Origin: Trinickia soli
GTDB lineage: Bacteria; Pseudomonadota; Gammaproteobacteria; Burkholderiales; Burkholderiaceae
Direction: 5' to 3'
Assembly (NCBI RefSeq): GCF_002879855.1
Contig: NZ_PNYB01000008.1
Location: forward strand, 202,958 to 266,957
DNA: 64,000 bases
This document shows, in pieces, positions 1 through 8,285 of this stretch. Below the pieces are notes generated by a model that ran no database searches, was not told the origin of the DNA, and was given only the letters and a program-made list of their open reading frames with translations. Both the position numbers and the translations under genes were made by a program. How positions within the stretch are numbered: position 1 is the first letter of the stretch; each line of letters opens with the position of its first letter.

Positions 1-365
1 GCTTCGGTGCCGAATTCGTAGATCGGCACCATCACGAGCGAGGACTGCACGCTCATCATCGAGCGATACCCGGAATCGACTCGTTCGACTTCCCGTGCGA
101 CGAGGCCATAAGAGACATAGTTCAACGCCGAGCCGCCGTATTCCTCCGGAATCGTCACGCCAAGCAATCCTAATTCACCCATCTCACGGAAGATGGCGGG
201 GTCGGTACTTTCCTTGCGAAACGCGTCGAGCACGCGCGGCAGCAGCCGTTCCTGACAGTAATCGCGCGCAGAATCACGCACCATTCGCTCTTCGTCCGTT
301 AGCTGCCGATCGAGCAGCAAAGGATCGTCCCAATTGAAGCTCTCTGATTTGTGCTGTCCACGCAT
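1..365 (-). CDS. gcdH: glutaryl-CoA dehydrogenase, N-terminal part (gene cut by window edge)
   Basis: Partial gene: the first 121 codons are present and the rest lies left of the window. The product is an acyl-CoA dehydrogenase most like glutaryl-CoA dehydrogenase, a cytoplasmic FAD enzyme that turns glutaryl-CoA into crotonyl-CoA in lysine and aromatic breakdown. The visible N-terminus contains [17 protein letters not shown], typical of this subfamily, then [13 protein letters not shown], the conserved acyl-CoA dehydrogenase N-domain motif. The catalytic base and flavin contacts are outside the window. The ATG at 363-365 is the only sensible start, though its Shine-Dalgarno is weak. A divergent LysR gene follows at 496, the usual arrangement for a glutarate-pathway regulator. 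Confidence 0.85.
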   Translation of the reverse strand, partial: MRGQHKSESFNWDDPLLLDRQLTDEERMVRDSARDYCQERLLPRVLDAFRKESTDPAIFREMGELGLLGVTIPEEYGGSALNYVSYGLVAREVERVDSGYRSMMSVQSSLVMVPIYEFGTE

Positions 366-421
366 TTCAAACTCGCAGAAGAAGGTATGTGGCACTCACT
401 CTAATGGTCGCGTGCTCATCA

Positions 422-436
422 AACAAACGATTTGTT
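422..436. promoter_or_regulatory. short dyad between gcdH and LysR gene
   Basis: AACAAA-CGA-TTTGTT is a perfect inverted repeat with 6-base arms and a 3-base centre. It sits in the 130-base divergent gap, 60 bases before the LysR start. It could be part of the LysR binding region, but this is inference from position and symmetry only. Confidence 0.35.
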
Positions 437-495
437 CTCACTCACTTGTGCGAGAATTGCACTCGTTGTTGTAACCACGGCAGGAGTCGAGAACC

Positions 496-1404
496 ATGCG
501 CAGAAAGATCCCTTCGACCGGTGCGATGTGCGCGTTCGAATCGGCCGCACGGCATCAAAGCTTTACGAAGGCGGCCGATGAACTTGCCGTGACCCAAAGC
601 GCCATATGCCGCCAAATCGGGACGCTGGAAGCATTCTTGGGCGTCAAGCTCTTTCGCCGCAGCCGTCGCGGCGTCGCGTTGACCGAGGCGGGGGTCGCTT
701 ATAGTCGCAAGGTCGCGGCACGTCTGGACGATTTCGAGCGCGACACGCTCGAACTGATGGCGAAGGGGGGACAAGGGGCGACACTGGAACTCGCGGTCGT
801 GCCGACTTTCGCCACGAAATGGTTGCTGCCGCGCCTGCCGATGTTCCATGCGCACTACCCGGACATCACAGTGAATCTGACGTCGCAGGCACGCCCGTTT
901 TTATTCGAGGGGACTGAATTCGACGCGGCGATTCACGCGGGCCCTGGGATCTGGCCCGGCACGGAAGGTCTGCGGCTGATGGGAGAAAGCCTCATTGCGG
1001 TCTGCAGCCCGGCGCTCATTGCGCCGCGCAAGACCGTGGGCCGGACAGACTGGAGACGCTACCCGCTATTGCAGCAAAGCACGCGGCCGTATGCGTGGCG
1101 CGAGTGGTTCGCGTCGCGCGGCATGGAAGTCGAAGGCGACATGGCTGGACCGAGGCTCGAGCTGTTCTCGATGCTCGCCGAGGCAGCCAGGCAAGGGATG
1201 GGGATCGCCCTCATGCCTCGCTTTCTCGTGGAGGATGAACTCGATCGCGGCGTACTGATTCAGGCGTCGGCGCACGAACTCCCGAGCAGCCGCTCGTACT
1301 ATCTGATTTTTCCTGAGGAAAAAGCCGAACACGCAGCGCTCGGCCAGTTCCGCGACTGGATCGTCGCCCAAGCCGGCGCCAACAGCGCCGGCTCGGCTGT
1401 CTAG
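496..1404 (+). CDS. LysR-family regulator, GcvA-like, divergent from gcdH
   Basis: A 302-residue DNA-binding regulator. The winged helix-turn-helix is at about residues 8-66 (AFESAARHQSFTKAADEL, then TQSAICRQIGTLE), and a substrate-binding-like effector domain follows from about residue 95. The opening RKIPSTGAMCAFESAARHQ is the pattern of the GcvA/AmpR branch. The start at 496 is supported by AGGAG a few bases upstream. It is divergent from the glutaryl-CoA dehydrogenase gene, so it probably controls that gene with glutarate or glutaryl-CoA as a possible effector; that role is inferred from context. Its end is 5 bases from the convergent porin gene. Confidence 0.85.
   Translation: MRRKIPSTGAMCAFESAARHQSFTKAADELAVTQSAICRQIGTLEAFLGVKLFRRSRRGVALTEAGVAYSRKVAARLDDFERDTLELMAKGGQGATLELAVVPTFATKWLLPRLPMFHAHYPDITVNLTSQARPFLFEGTEFDAAIHAGPGIWPGTEGLRLMGESLIAVCSPALIAPRKTVGRTDWRRYPLLQQSTRPYAWREWFASRGMEVEGDMAGPRLELFSMLAEAARQGMGIALMPRFLVEDELDRGVLIQASAHELPSSRSYYLIFPEEKAEHAALGQFRDWIVAQAGANSAGSAV
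1371..1393. terminator. hairpin at convergent LysR/porin ends
   Basis: AGCCGGCGC and GCGCCGGCT form a perfect 9-base stem around the loop CAACA, inside the last codons of the LysR gene. The two convergent genes end only 5 bases apart, so this may terminate the porin message coming from the other side. There is no clear T-run. Confidence 0.45.
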
Positions 1405-1409
1405 CTCGC

Positions 1410-2564
1410 TCAGAACTTGTGGCGCAGCCCGACGCTGGTCAAGAACTGATGATTCGTCGACGAAGGGCCGCCGCTGCCGCCGATGAACGCGCCGTTGAAT
1501 ATTGTTGCGCCGGCCCCGCGCACCGTCTGATACTCGGCCATCAAATACAGGTCCGTGCGTTTGGAAAGCGAATATGCCGTCATCAGATTGAACTGATTCC
1601 AGCGCGGTTTCGCATTCACGGTAGCGTTCGAATAGCGGCCATCGGTGAACGTATATGACGCGGCAACGACCCACGCCGGATTGATCAGATAGCGGATGTT
1701 CGCCTCATAGTTGTCGAACGTCAGATCGGTCAGCGATCCGGTCGACTGCGGAGCCAGCGTACTGCCGCGGTAAACCGCGCTGCTGCTGCCGTAGTGCGAA
1801 TGACTCCAGACGAGCCCTAGCGTCGCCGGCCCGATCGTATAGCCCGCCCCAACGCCCCAGACCTGCTGAATCGCGGCATGGAACGTGGCGTCACCCGAGG
1901 TCGATGAACCGTCGAGTGCGCCTGCCGCGCCATCGCCTGGGTTGTCGATGCGCATATACGCCGTGCTGATCGTGAGTGGCCCCCTGCTGTAACTCGCCCC
2001 TGCGCTGAAAGCGCGATTGTCGGAGTAATCTCCCGCTTTGTTCGAGAACGCGTACAGGCCACCAAACTTCAGTCCACTAAAATCCGTACTCGCAAATTTG
2101 ACTGCATTGTCGAGCCGGAAGAAATCGCCGAAGTTGTCGTTGTCCATCGGGTGCATGAACTCCAGCCCGCCGACGAAGCTCTGGGCGAGGCTTCGCGGCG
2201 CCAGGTAATCGACCACGGAGTCATACTGGCGTCCCAATGTCACCGCGCCGTATGCGTTGGACATGCCCACCCATGCCTGCCGGCCGAACAACCGCCCACC
2301 TTGCTGCAGCGTGCCGTTGGTTCCAGTGAAGCCGTTTTCCAATTTGAAAATCACCTTCAACCCACCACCGATCTCCTCAGCCCCCGTCAGCCCCCAGCGA
2401 TCGCCGACGATGTTGCCGGTGGAAGCGAAAACGGCACTGTGCCCCCGCTGGTTATTGACATACGAAATGCCGTTATCGATCAGGCCATATAACGTCACCG
2501 AGCTTTGCGCGTGAGCCGCTGCGCATAGACAGCTTCCGATCGCGAGTGCGAGTTGCCGCTTCAT
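1410..2564 (-). CDS. Gram-negative trimeric porin (module A)
   Basis: A 384-residue outer-membrane general porin of the betaproteobacterial type. Residues 1-20 form a signal peptide ending AHAQ, followed by SSVTLYGLIDNGISY, the characteristic first beta strand. The chain ends in LRHKF, the terminal Phe needed for outer-membrane assembly. The loop 3 region and repeated aromatic strands fit a 16-strand barrel. AGGAG at 2571-2575 supports the start. The TGCTAACGTTAGCA-type operator at 2664-2677 lies 100 bases upstream, so the porin probably belongs to the module A regulon and brings in its substrate. A second porin at 26.6 kb has the same role in module B. Confidence 0.92.
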   Translation of the reverse strand: MKRQLALAIGSCLCAAAHAQSSVTLYGLIDNGISYVNNQRGHSAVFASTGNIVGDRWGLTGAEEIGGGLKVIFKLENGFTGTNGTLQQGGRLFGRQAWVGMSNAYGAVTLGRQYDSVVDYLAPRSLAQSFVGGLEFMHPMDNDNFGDFFRLDNAVKFASTDFSGLKFGGLYAFSNKAGDYSDNRAFSAGASYSRGPLTISTAYMRIDNPGDGAAGALDGSSTSGDATFHAAIQQVWGVGAGYTIGPATLGLVWSHSHYGSSSAVYRGSTLAPQSTGSLTDLTFDNYEANIRYLINPAWVVAASYTFTDGRYSNATVNAKPRWNQFNLMTAYSLSKRTDLYLMAEYQTVRGAGATIFNGAFIGGSGGPSSTNHQFLTSVGLRHKF

Positions 2565-2663
2565 ACATGTCTCCTGATTCTTGTGTATAGGTCGTCGAGG
2601 TCGTCTTCATTGTGTTGGTGCGATCGAGCGCGCGACATCGCGGGGTCACCGTGTGGTAGCACG

Positions 2664-2677
2664 CGCTAACGTTAGCA
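2664..2677. promoter_or_regulatory. LacI-type operator, site 1 (porin / dehydrogenase divergent region)
   Basis: CGCTAACGTTAGCA contains the perfect 12-base palindrome GCTAACGTTAGC with a central CG. The same word recurs before the other module A units (2817, 7460, 7563, 9605) and at 14751. It fits the LacI/GalR operator pattern TGnnAnCGnTnnCA apart from its first base. The likely targets are the porin gene and the divergent dehydrogenase gene. Confidence 0.7.
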
Positions 2678-2816
2678 CTGAAGCGGAGCATATTTGGTCG
2701 GCGCCCGTTGTCAAATCGGGGTTTTCGATAACCTTCATTCAAGCCGAGCCCAGACTTGGTAGCACGAGATTGCCTGCAGATGGCGCAACACCTCGCTTGG
2801 CACCTGGGAATTTTAA

Positions 2817-2830
2817 TGCTAACGTTTGAA
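2817..2830. promoter_or_regulatory. LacI-type operator, site 2 (before hydroxyacid dehydrogenase)
   Basis: TGCTAACGTTTGAA matches the module palindrome perfectly in its left half and centre and imperfectly in its right half. It lies 34 bases before the dehydrogenase start, close to where a repressor would block RNA polymerase. Confidence 0.55.
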
Positions 2831-2863
2831 CATATTCATTCGTTTCTACGGACAGAGCCCCTC

Positions 2864-3826
2864 ATGAGCGACACCGTTTTTCTGACCGACTACGCATGGC
2901 CCGACGACAGCGTCGAGCGCGCGATCATCGAATCCGCCGGGATGACATTGGTGAGCGGTCCGGCGTCGCCGGCTGCGGCTTCATCGATCGAAGCGCTTGT
3001 GCAAGAGCATCGCCCGACCGGCATCATGACCTGCTGGGCGCCGGTATCGGCTCGGGCGATCGAGGCCGCCCCCGATCTGAAAATCGTCGCGAGGCTCGGC
3101 GTGGGGCTCGACAACATCGCCGTCGAGGCGGCCACGGCGCGTGGCGTTCTCGTCACGAACGTGCCTGACTACTGCGTCGAGGAAGTGTCGGATCACGCGA
3201 TCGGTTTCGCGCTGGCGTGGACGCGCGGCCTCGTGCAGTTCGATCGCGAGGTTCATGCCGGACGATGGATGCCCTCCGGTGCGCGGCTGCGCCGCTTGGC
3301 CTCGCTCACGTGCGGATTGATCGGCTATGGCCGCATCGGGCGGGCGACGGCACGCAAGTTCGCTGCCTTTGGTTGCCGCGTGCTGGCGCATGATCCTTTC
3401 ATGCCCGCCGACGCAGGCGGCGTAGAGGCGGTAGGCCTCGATGCATTGCTCGCGCGAAGCGACATCGTGGTCGTTCATGCGCCGCTGACCAACGGCACGC
3501 ATCACCTCATCGATCGCGAGCGGGTTTCGCTCATGAAGCCCGGCAGCTTGCTGATCAACGTGAGCCGCGGCGCGATCGTCGATACGGATGCTGTCGTGCA
3601 AGCGCTGCAAAGCGGCCGACTCTCCGCGGCCGCGCTCGATGTCATCGAATCCGAGCCGGCGGTGCCGCCTGCATTGCTCGAACAGCCGGGCGCCATGCTG
3701 ACGCCGCATGTTGCCTTCTCCTCGGATGCATCGCTGCTGGAATTGCGCAGGCGCGCTGCCGAAGAAGTCGTGCGCGTCTTGCGCGGCGAAGCTCCACTCA
3801 ACCCGTGCAATCTGCGCAAGCCATGA
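2864..3826 (+). CDS. D-2-hydroxyacid dehydrogenase (C-terminal-binding-protein-like)
   Basis: A 320-residue cytoplasmic NAD(P)-dependent dehydrogenase that interconverts a 2-oxoacid and a D-2-hydroxyacid. The Rossmann motif GLIGYGRIG is at about residues 151-159. The catalytic set is intact: Arg235 in NVSRGAIVD, Glu264 in DVIESEP and His282 in LTPHVAF. The substrate-side loop near residues 75-90 (RLGVGLDNI) is typical of the 3-phosphoglycerate dehydrogenase/CtBP branch, and no ACT domain follows. I chose the ATG at 2864 because the homologous chain begins MSDTVFLTDYAWPDD. The kinase gene starts 40 bases downstream, so the two are probably co-transcribed. The substrate is unknown. Confidence 0.85.
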   Translation: MSDTVFLTDYAWPDDSVERAIIESAGMTLVSGPASPAAASSIEALVQEHRPTGIMTCWAPVSARAIEAAPDLKIVARLGVGLDNIAVEAATARGVLVTNVPDYCVEEVSDHAIGFALAWTRGLVQFDREVHAGRWMPSGARLRRLASLTCGLIGYGRIGRATARKFAAFGCRVLAHDPFMPADAGGVEAVGLDALLARSDIVVVHAPLTNGTHHLIDRERVSLMKPGSLLINVSRGAIVDTDAVVQALQSGRLSAAALDVIESEPAVPPALLEQPGAMLTPHVAFSSDASLLELRRRAAEEVVRVLRGEAPLNPCNLRKP

Positions 3827-3866
3827 TTGCCGCACTGCGTATCCGTTTCCAATTACTGCGCCGCAC

Positions 3867-4898
3867 ATGATGAATGAACGAAACAGCCCGGACCCACGGC
3901 TCGACGCCTTTCTTATCGAGCATCGGCTCGCGGCGCCGAATGAATCCGCATCTTGGCACCCTTTGACAGGAGGCGTGTCGTCCGATATTTGGCGTGTCGA
4001 TCTGGCTGATCGCTCGCTGTGCGTGAAGCGCGCGCTGTCTACGCTGAAAGTTGCCGCTCAATGGCAAGCCCCTGTCTCGCGCAACGCCTATGAATGGGCC
4101 TGGATGCAGTTCGCCGCACAGCACTGCCCGGACAACGTCCCCACGCCGCTTGCCCATGACCCGGCGCTCGGCGTATTCGCGATGTCTTTTCTTTCGCCTG
4201 CCGAACATCCTGTCTGGAAGCAGCAGCTGATGGCCGGTCAAGTCGAGATCGAGACGGCAAAGGCCGTCGGCCATCTCATCGGCAGCTTGCATGCGGCAAG
4301 CGCCGAGAGCAGCGAGCTTGCCAAGGCATTCGACACGCGCGAGAACTTTCATGCGCTGCGGCTGGACCCTTATCTCATCGCCACGTCCGCACGCCACCCG
4401 GCACTGGCCTCGCGATTGGAGGCGCTCGCTCGTCGCACGGCCTCTGTCCGCACGGCCCTCGTGCATGGCGACGTCAGCCCGAAGAACATCCTCATCGGCC
4501 CGATGGGTCCGGTGCTGCTCGATGCCGAATGCGCCTGGTTCGGCGATCCGGCATTCGATCTTGCCTTCTGCCTGAACCACTTGTTGCTCAAATGCCTCGT
4601 TCGCCCCGATCAGGTCGATGCGTTGATCGTTTCCTTCAAGGCGCTGACCGAAGCCTACTTCGACGAAGCCGACTGGGAACTGCGCGCCGGCCTCGAAGCA
4701 CGTGCCGCGGCATTACTGCCGGCGTTGCTGTTGGCTCGCGTCGACGGAAAATCCCCGGCAGAGTATCTGAACGACGAGCGGCTGCGAGATCAGGTCCGAC
4801 GGATCGCCGTTCCACTTCTGTACGAGCCCGTGGCGGATCTTTGTCAGGTCGCGGCGGCGTGGGTAGAGGGCATCGGTCGGCATAGGCTGCAGCGCTGA
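3867..4898 (+). CDS. APH/choline-kinase-fold phosphotransferase
   Basis: A 343-residue kinase of the aminoglycoside phosphotransferase fold, which includes 5-methylthioribose, homoserine and choline kinases. The catalytic loop HGDVSPKN carries His200, Asp202 and Asn207. The metal-binding segment LLDAECAWFGDP includes Asp219 and Glu221. An early glycine-bearing strand, PLTGGVSSDIWRV, fits the ATP loop. It probably phosphorylates a hydroxyl group of a small molecule. The start is one of two adjacent ATG codons at 3867 and 3870. It lies directly after the D-2-hydroxyacid dehydrogenase gene and before the chemoreceptor gene. A resistance role is unlikely in this catabolic setting, but the substrate is unknown. 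Confidence 0.8.
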   Translation: MMNERNSPDPRLDAFLIEHRLAAPNESASWHPLTGGVSSDIWRVDLADRSLCVKRALSTLKVAAQWQAPVSRNAYEWAWMQFAAQHCPDNVPTPLAHDPALGVFAMSFLSPAEHPVWKQQLMAGQVEIETAKAVGHLIGSLHAASAESSELAKAFDTRENFHALRLDPYLIATSARHPALASRLEALARRTASVRTALVHGDVSPKNILIGPMGPVLLDAECAWFGDPAFDLAFCLNHLLLKCLVRPDQVDALIVSFKALTEAYFDEADWELRAGLEARAAALLPALLLARVDGKSPAEYLNDERLRDQVRRIAVPLLYEPVADLCQVAAAWVEGIGRHRLQR

Positions 4899-4953
4899 AG
4901 ATGCCCCGCGCGAGCGCGCAATCGAAGAACAATAATCTCGGAGACCGGCGGCC

Positions 4954-6522
4954 ATGCACGCTGACAAGACGACCAGCGGCGTCGAGTATGTGCTCGACGA
5001 TTCGATTGCCATGATTTCGAAAGGCAATCTCGATGGCAAGATCACCTACGCCAATCGGGATTTCATCCGCGTAAGCGGGTATGCCGAAGAGGAACTGCTC
5101 GGTGCGCCGCAAAGCATGCTGGCGCATCCCGACACGCCGCATCAGGTCTTCGAGGACTTCCTACGCACGGTCAAGTCGAACAAGACATGGACGGGCATTG
5201 CAAAGGGCCTGCGCAAGAGCGGGGATCATTTCTGGGTAGAAATGACCGCTGCGCCGATCTACCAGAATCGCCGTGTTGCCGGGTACATTACGATCCGCGC
5301 GAAGGCAACTGCCGAAAGGATCCGTTTCGCCGACGAAGCCTATACGGCAATGAAAAACGGAAGCGCTGACGTCGCCTTGGATGGAGGCAGGATCGTCAAG
5401 CGATCCACGTTCAGGCGCTTGCGAAGCGTGCAGCACCTTTCCGTCGCGGCGAAGATGAATACCCTCATTGCACTTACGGCCGCCCTGTTTGGGAGCAACC
5501 TGGCTGTGCTCGCGCATCCAGGCAGCGCCTCCGGCCGATGGATCGTATCGTCCTCGGCAGCAGGCATCGCCTGCTGCCTGCTCTCGTCACTGCTTTTTCG
5601 TCACGGCCTGATCAGGCCGTTCGCGCGGATCAAAGATCATATCGACGATTTGGGCGAAGGCAACCTCTCTCGAGCCATCGAAGCATATGGCGACGGCGAA
5701 GCCGCGCAGATTCAGCACGCGTTGCGCATTCTCCAAATCAATCTCACGCTGCTGGTTTCGCAAATCAAGGAAACGACTGCGCTCGTCAGCAACGGCGTCG
5801 CCGAAATCGCATCGGGCAACACCGATCTTTCCGCGCGAACGGAAGCCCAAGCCGCTTCCCTGACTCAGATCGCCGCCTCGATGGCAAAGCTCACTGCGAT
5901 GGTTGCGAACAATTCGGAAAGCGCACGCGAGGCGAATGTGTTGTCGACGACCACTTCGAGCGTCGCGGCAAAAGGCAGGCAGGCCGTCGGCAAAGTCATC
6001 GAAACCATGGTGTCGATCGAAGACAGTTCGCGCAGAATCGTCGACATCATCGGCGTAATTGACGGCATCGCTTTCCAGACCAATATTCTCGCGCTGAACG
6101 CCGCCGTGGAAGCGGCACGTGCCGGCGTGCAAGGGCGCGGCTTCGCGGTAGTTGCGGGGGAAGTGCGCAACCTCGCACGGCGTTGCGCCGATGCCGCGAA
6201 GGAAATCAAATCGTTGATCGGAGACTGCACCACGCGAGTCGAAGGCGGCAGCCAGCTCGTCAGCAATGCGGGAGAAATCATGACCGACATTGTCGCAGCC
6301 GTCGAGCGCGTGACGATGGTGCTGGGCGATATCGCGACCGCGAGCCGATCGCAAAGCGACGGAATCACGCAAGTCAATGAGGCACTGGCTCAGCTCGAGC
6401 ATACGACGGAGCGCAATGCAGGCCTCGTGGATCAGGCCGGCATCGAATCTCGGCGCATGCGGGAAGAAGCCGGCAAGCTGGCGAGATTGGTCGAGGCGTT
6501 CAAGCTTTCGAGTCTCGCGTAG
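4954..6522 (+). CDS. PAS-domain methyl-accepting chemotaxis protein, Aer-like
   Basis: A 522-residue inner-membrane chemoreceptor. A PAS domain occupies about residues 10-115 (GKITYANRDFIRVSGY and the following FWVEMTAAPIY). Two closely spaced hydrophobic segments lie at about 168-212, with no large periplasmic domain between them. A HAMP linker follows (IRPFARIKDHIDDLGEGNLS). The signalling coiled coil starts near residue 270 and has its hairpin tip near 370-410 (FQTNILALNAAVEAARAG). This is the Aer plan, in which redox or energy state is sensed through a PAS-bound cofactor. Its position behind the dehydrogenase and kinase genes suggests it couples movement to module A metabolism. Confidence 0.9.
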   Translation: MHADKTTSGVEYVLDDSIAMISKGNLDGKITYANRDFIRVSGYAEEELLGAPQSMLAHPDTPHQVFEDFLRTVKSNKTWTGIAKGLRKSGDHFWVEMTAAPIYQNRRVAGYITIRAKATAERIRFADEAYTAMKNGSADVALDGGRIVKRSTFRRLRSVQHLSVAAKMNTLIALTAALFGSNLAVLAHPGSASGRWIVSSSAAGIACCLLSSLLFRHGLIRPFARIKDHIDDLGEGNLSRAIEAYGDGEAAQIQHALRILQINLTLLVSQIKETTALVSNGVAEIASGNTDLSARTEAQAASLTQIAASMAKLTAMVANNSESAREANVLSTTTSSVAAKGRQAVGKVIETMVSIEDSSRRIVDIIGVIDGIAFQTNILALNAAVEAARAGVQGRGFAVVAGEVRNLARRCADAAKEIKSLIGDCTTRVEGGSQLVSNAGEIMTDIVAAVERVTMVLGDIATASRSQSDGITQVNEALAQLEHTTERNAGLVDQAGIESRRMREEAGKLARLVEAFKLSSLA

Positions 6523-6535
6523 ATGGGTTCTGCGA

Positions 6536-6558
6536 CGCCCTCAAGACGCTTGAGGGCG
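6536..6558. terminator. perfect hairpin between convergent chemoreceptor and FAH genes
   Basis: CGCCCTCAAG and CTTGAGGGCG pair over 10 bases around the loop ACG. It lies 13 bases after the chemoreceptor stop and 70 bases before the end of the convergent FAH gene. No long T-run follows, so termination may be partial or bidirectional. Confidence 0.6.
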
Positions 6559-6631
6559 CCCTGCTCCAGCGCCGAGAAACGAACTCAGGTACCCTGGAAC
6601 CGGGTCGAAGCAAGCTGCGAGACACACCACT

Positions 6632-7435
6632 TCAATCGCGGCGATCTCGAGGCAACGCCTCCGCCACGACGGAATTGCGCAGCACGCCGATCGCAGGAAT
6701 CTCGACTTCGATCGTGTCCCCCACCTGGATTGGGCCGACCCCGGCGGGCGTCCCGGTCATGATGACATCGCCGGGAAGCAGCGTCACGAATCGGCTCAGG
6801 TAAGCGATCAGGTAAGGCACTGGAAACAATAGATCGCGCGTGTTGCCGTTCTGCCGCACCTCTCCATTCAAACGCGTGATGATCTGCAGATTCGACGGAT
6901 CAAGCCCGGTTACGATTGCTGGCCCGAGCGGAGCAAACGTGTCATACCCTTTGCCCGCGAATAGACATCCGAACGCACTCTCGCGTCGTTGCAGCACTCT
7001 GTCGCTGACATCGTTGCCGCATGTGTAGCCGAGCACGTAGTCCAATGCCTGCACTTCAGGCACATGACGCGCAACTTTGCCCATCACGACGCACAACTCC
7101 CCCTCGAAATGGATGATCTCCCCATCCGACGGATAGACGATCGACTCGTCGGGACCGATGACCGCGGTGCCCGGCTTCATGAAGAGAACCGGCAGATCGG
7201 GCACCGGCTTGCCGACCTCATTCGAATGCGCCTTGTAGTTGTAGCCCAGACCGAAGATACGAGGCTGATCCACCGGCGCGAGTATTCGTAGGTCGCTTAC
7301 GAGATCGAGTTCGCCGCTGGGTCGCAGCCCCTCAAACGGCGAGGCCGCCAAGCGAGCGATCGTGCCGTCGCACTGCACCATGCCGTAGTGGATCGATCCG
7401 CCCAATGCGTATCGAACAATATGATGGGATGACAA
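6632..7435 (-). CDS. fumarylacetoacetate hydrolase family protein (module A)
   Basis: A 267-residue FAH-fold enzyme; members hydrolyse, decarboxylate or hydrate oxo-acid products of ring cleavage using Mg2+ or Mn2+. The metal ligands are visible as Glu111 and Glu113 in HFEGEL and Asp142 in CGNDVSDR. The C-terminal GDVIMTGTPAGVGP is the usual FAH signature. The start is a TTG at 7433-7435: a strong AGGAGG sits 5 bases upstream and the first residues, SSHHIVRYAL, match a normal FAH beginning. A module operator lies 24 bases further upstream. The divergent cupin gene shares this regulatory gap. HpaG-type isomerase/decarboxylase activity is possible. Confidence 0.87.
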   Translation of the reverse strand: MSSHHIVRYALGGSIHYGMVQCDGTIARLAASPFEGLRPSGELDLVSDLRILAPVDQPRIFGLGYNYKAHSNEVGKPVPDLPVLFMKPGTAVIGPDESIVYPSDGEIIHFEGELCVVMGKVARHVPEVQALDYVLGYTCGNDVSDRVLQRRESAFGCLFAGKGYDTFAPLGPAIVTGLDPSNLQIITRLNGEVRQNGNTRDLLFPVPYLIAYLSRFVTLLPGDVIMTGTPAGVGPIQVGDTIEVEIPAIGVLRNSVVAEALPRDRRD

Positions 7436-7459
7436 GAAGACCTCCTCTCTTACTTTAAT

Positions 7460-7475
7460 GTGCTAACGTTAGCGC
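7460..7475. promoter_or_regulatory. LacI-type operator, site 3 (FAH gene promoter)
   Basis: GTGCTAACGTTAGCGC is nearly a perfect 16-base palindrome and the closest match to the module consensus GTGCTAACGTTAGCAC. It lies 24 bases upstream of the FAH start. Confidence 0.72.
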
Positions 7476-7530
7476 ATCGGGCAAGCACAGTCAATCGACG
7501 GTTTATCGGGGCAAACCGCTCGACACCCTA

Positions 7531-7560
7531 TTGACAATTGGCGCGCCCCTCTGCCAGAAT
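7531..7560 (+). promoter_or_regulatory. sigma70-type promoter for cupin/enolase operon
   Basis: TTGACA at 7531-7536 is a consensus -35 box. An 18-base spacer is followed by CAGAAT as a possible -10 box at 7555-7560. The operator at 7563-7578 would cover the transcription start, as expected for repression. Assignment is by eye. Confidence 0.5.
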
Positions 7561-7562
7561 TT

Positions 7563-7578
7563 ATGCCAACGTTAGCAC
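7563..7578. promoter_or_regulatory. LacI-type operator, site 4 (cupin operon)
   Basis: ATGCCAACGTTAGCAC matches the module palindrome with one change in its left half. It lies directly downstream of the proposed -10 box and 20 bases before the cupin start, which favours a repressor role. Confidence 0.7.
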
Positions 7579-7597
7579 TTCAGGAGGCACGGCCGCT

Positions 7598-8173
7598 ATG
7601 AGCACATCGGGTTCTTCCGCAACGAACGGCGTGCCCTTGGCGATCCGCCGCATCGTCACCGGTCACGACGAGCATGGCGCGTCGATGGTTGCCCTCGATG
7701 GCGCCGCACCGCGCTCCGACGCCTTCGTCCATATCCGGGGCATGATGTCGCGGCTCATCTGGGCGACCGATCCGCTCCCTACGCTGCCGTTCGACGCCCA
7801 GGACCCGACCGTATCGGTCAAAAGCATCGTTCCGCCCCAGTCGGGCACGCGGTTCCTCGTGGTGACGTTTCCGCCTGACAGCGTGTTCTTCGCGCCGGAC
7901 TTCGACCCCGCCGCTGCCACTGCGGAGAACCTGGCTATGAGCCCGGGGCTCGCCGAGTTGTTCGAGGCCGACGGTATGCACGCGACGCCGACCATCGACT
8001 ACGGCATCGTCCTCGATGGCGAGATTTGGCTCGAGCTCGACGACGGCCGCGCCGAACTCCTGCATCAACATGACGTGATCGTTCAGAACGGGACACGTCA
8101 CGCTTGGCGCAACAAAAGCCATCTATCGGCCACCCTTGCGTTCATCTTGATCGGAGCCGCTCGGGAACGCTGA
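7598..8173 (+). CDS. cupin-domain protein (module A)
   Basis: A 191-residue protein with one C-terminal cupin barrel. The segment HATPTIDYGIVLDGEIWLE followed by QHDVIVQNGTRHAWRN (about residues 128-175) resembles the two cupin motifs, with His, Glu and a second His as possible metal ligands. The ATG at 7598 is preceded by CAGGAGGC. It opens the operon cupin, enolase homologue, dioxygenase, CMD protein, alcohol dehydrogenase. A clear paralogue at 18.4 kb shares VTFPPDS, MHAT-TIDY and GTRHAWRNKS, so both modules need this protein. It may be an isomerase, dioxygenase or sugar-acid-type cupin; the reaction is unknown. Confidence 0.8.
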   Translation: MSTSGSSATNGVPLAIRRIVTGHDEHGASMVALDGAAPRSDAFVHIRGMMSRLIWATDPLPTLPFDAQDPTVSVKSIVPPQSGTRFLVVTFPPDSVFFAPDFDPAAATAENLAMSPGLAELFEADGMHATPTIDYGIVLDGEIWLELDDGRAELLHQHDVIVQNGTRHAWRNKSHLSATLAFILIGAARER

Positions 8174-8285
8174 CCTTGGTGAACCGGGTGAGCTCGTTCG
8201 ACATAGTTGCGAACCCAACTGCCTTGTCGAACCAAATACACGTAGCACTTTACGCAAGTCTATATAGAGAAGATAGAGAAGACAT

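Noticed and set aside
3867..4898. APH-fold kinase as an aminoglycoside resistance gene
   Set aside because: Context is a catabolic regulon and the sequence looks closer to metabolic kinases of the fold; no resistance or mobile genes are nearby.
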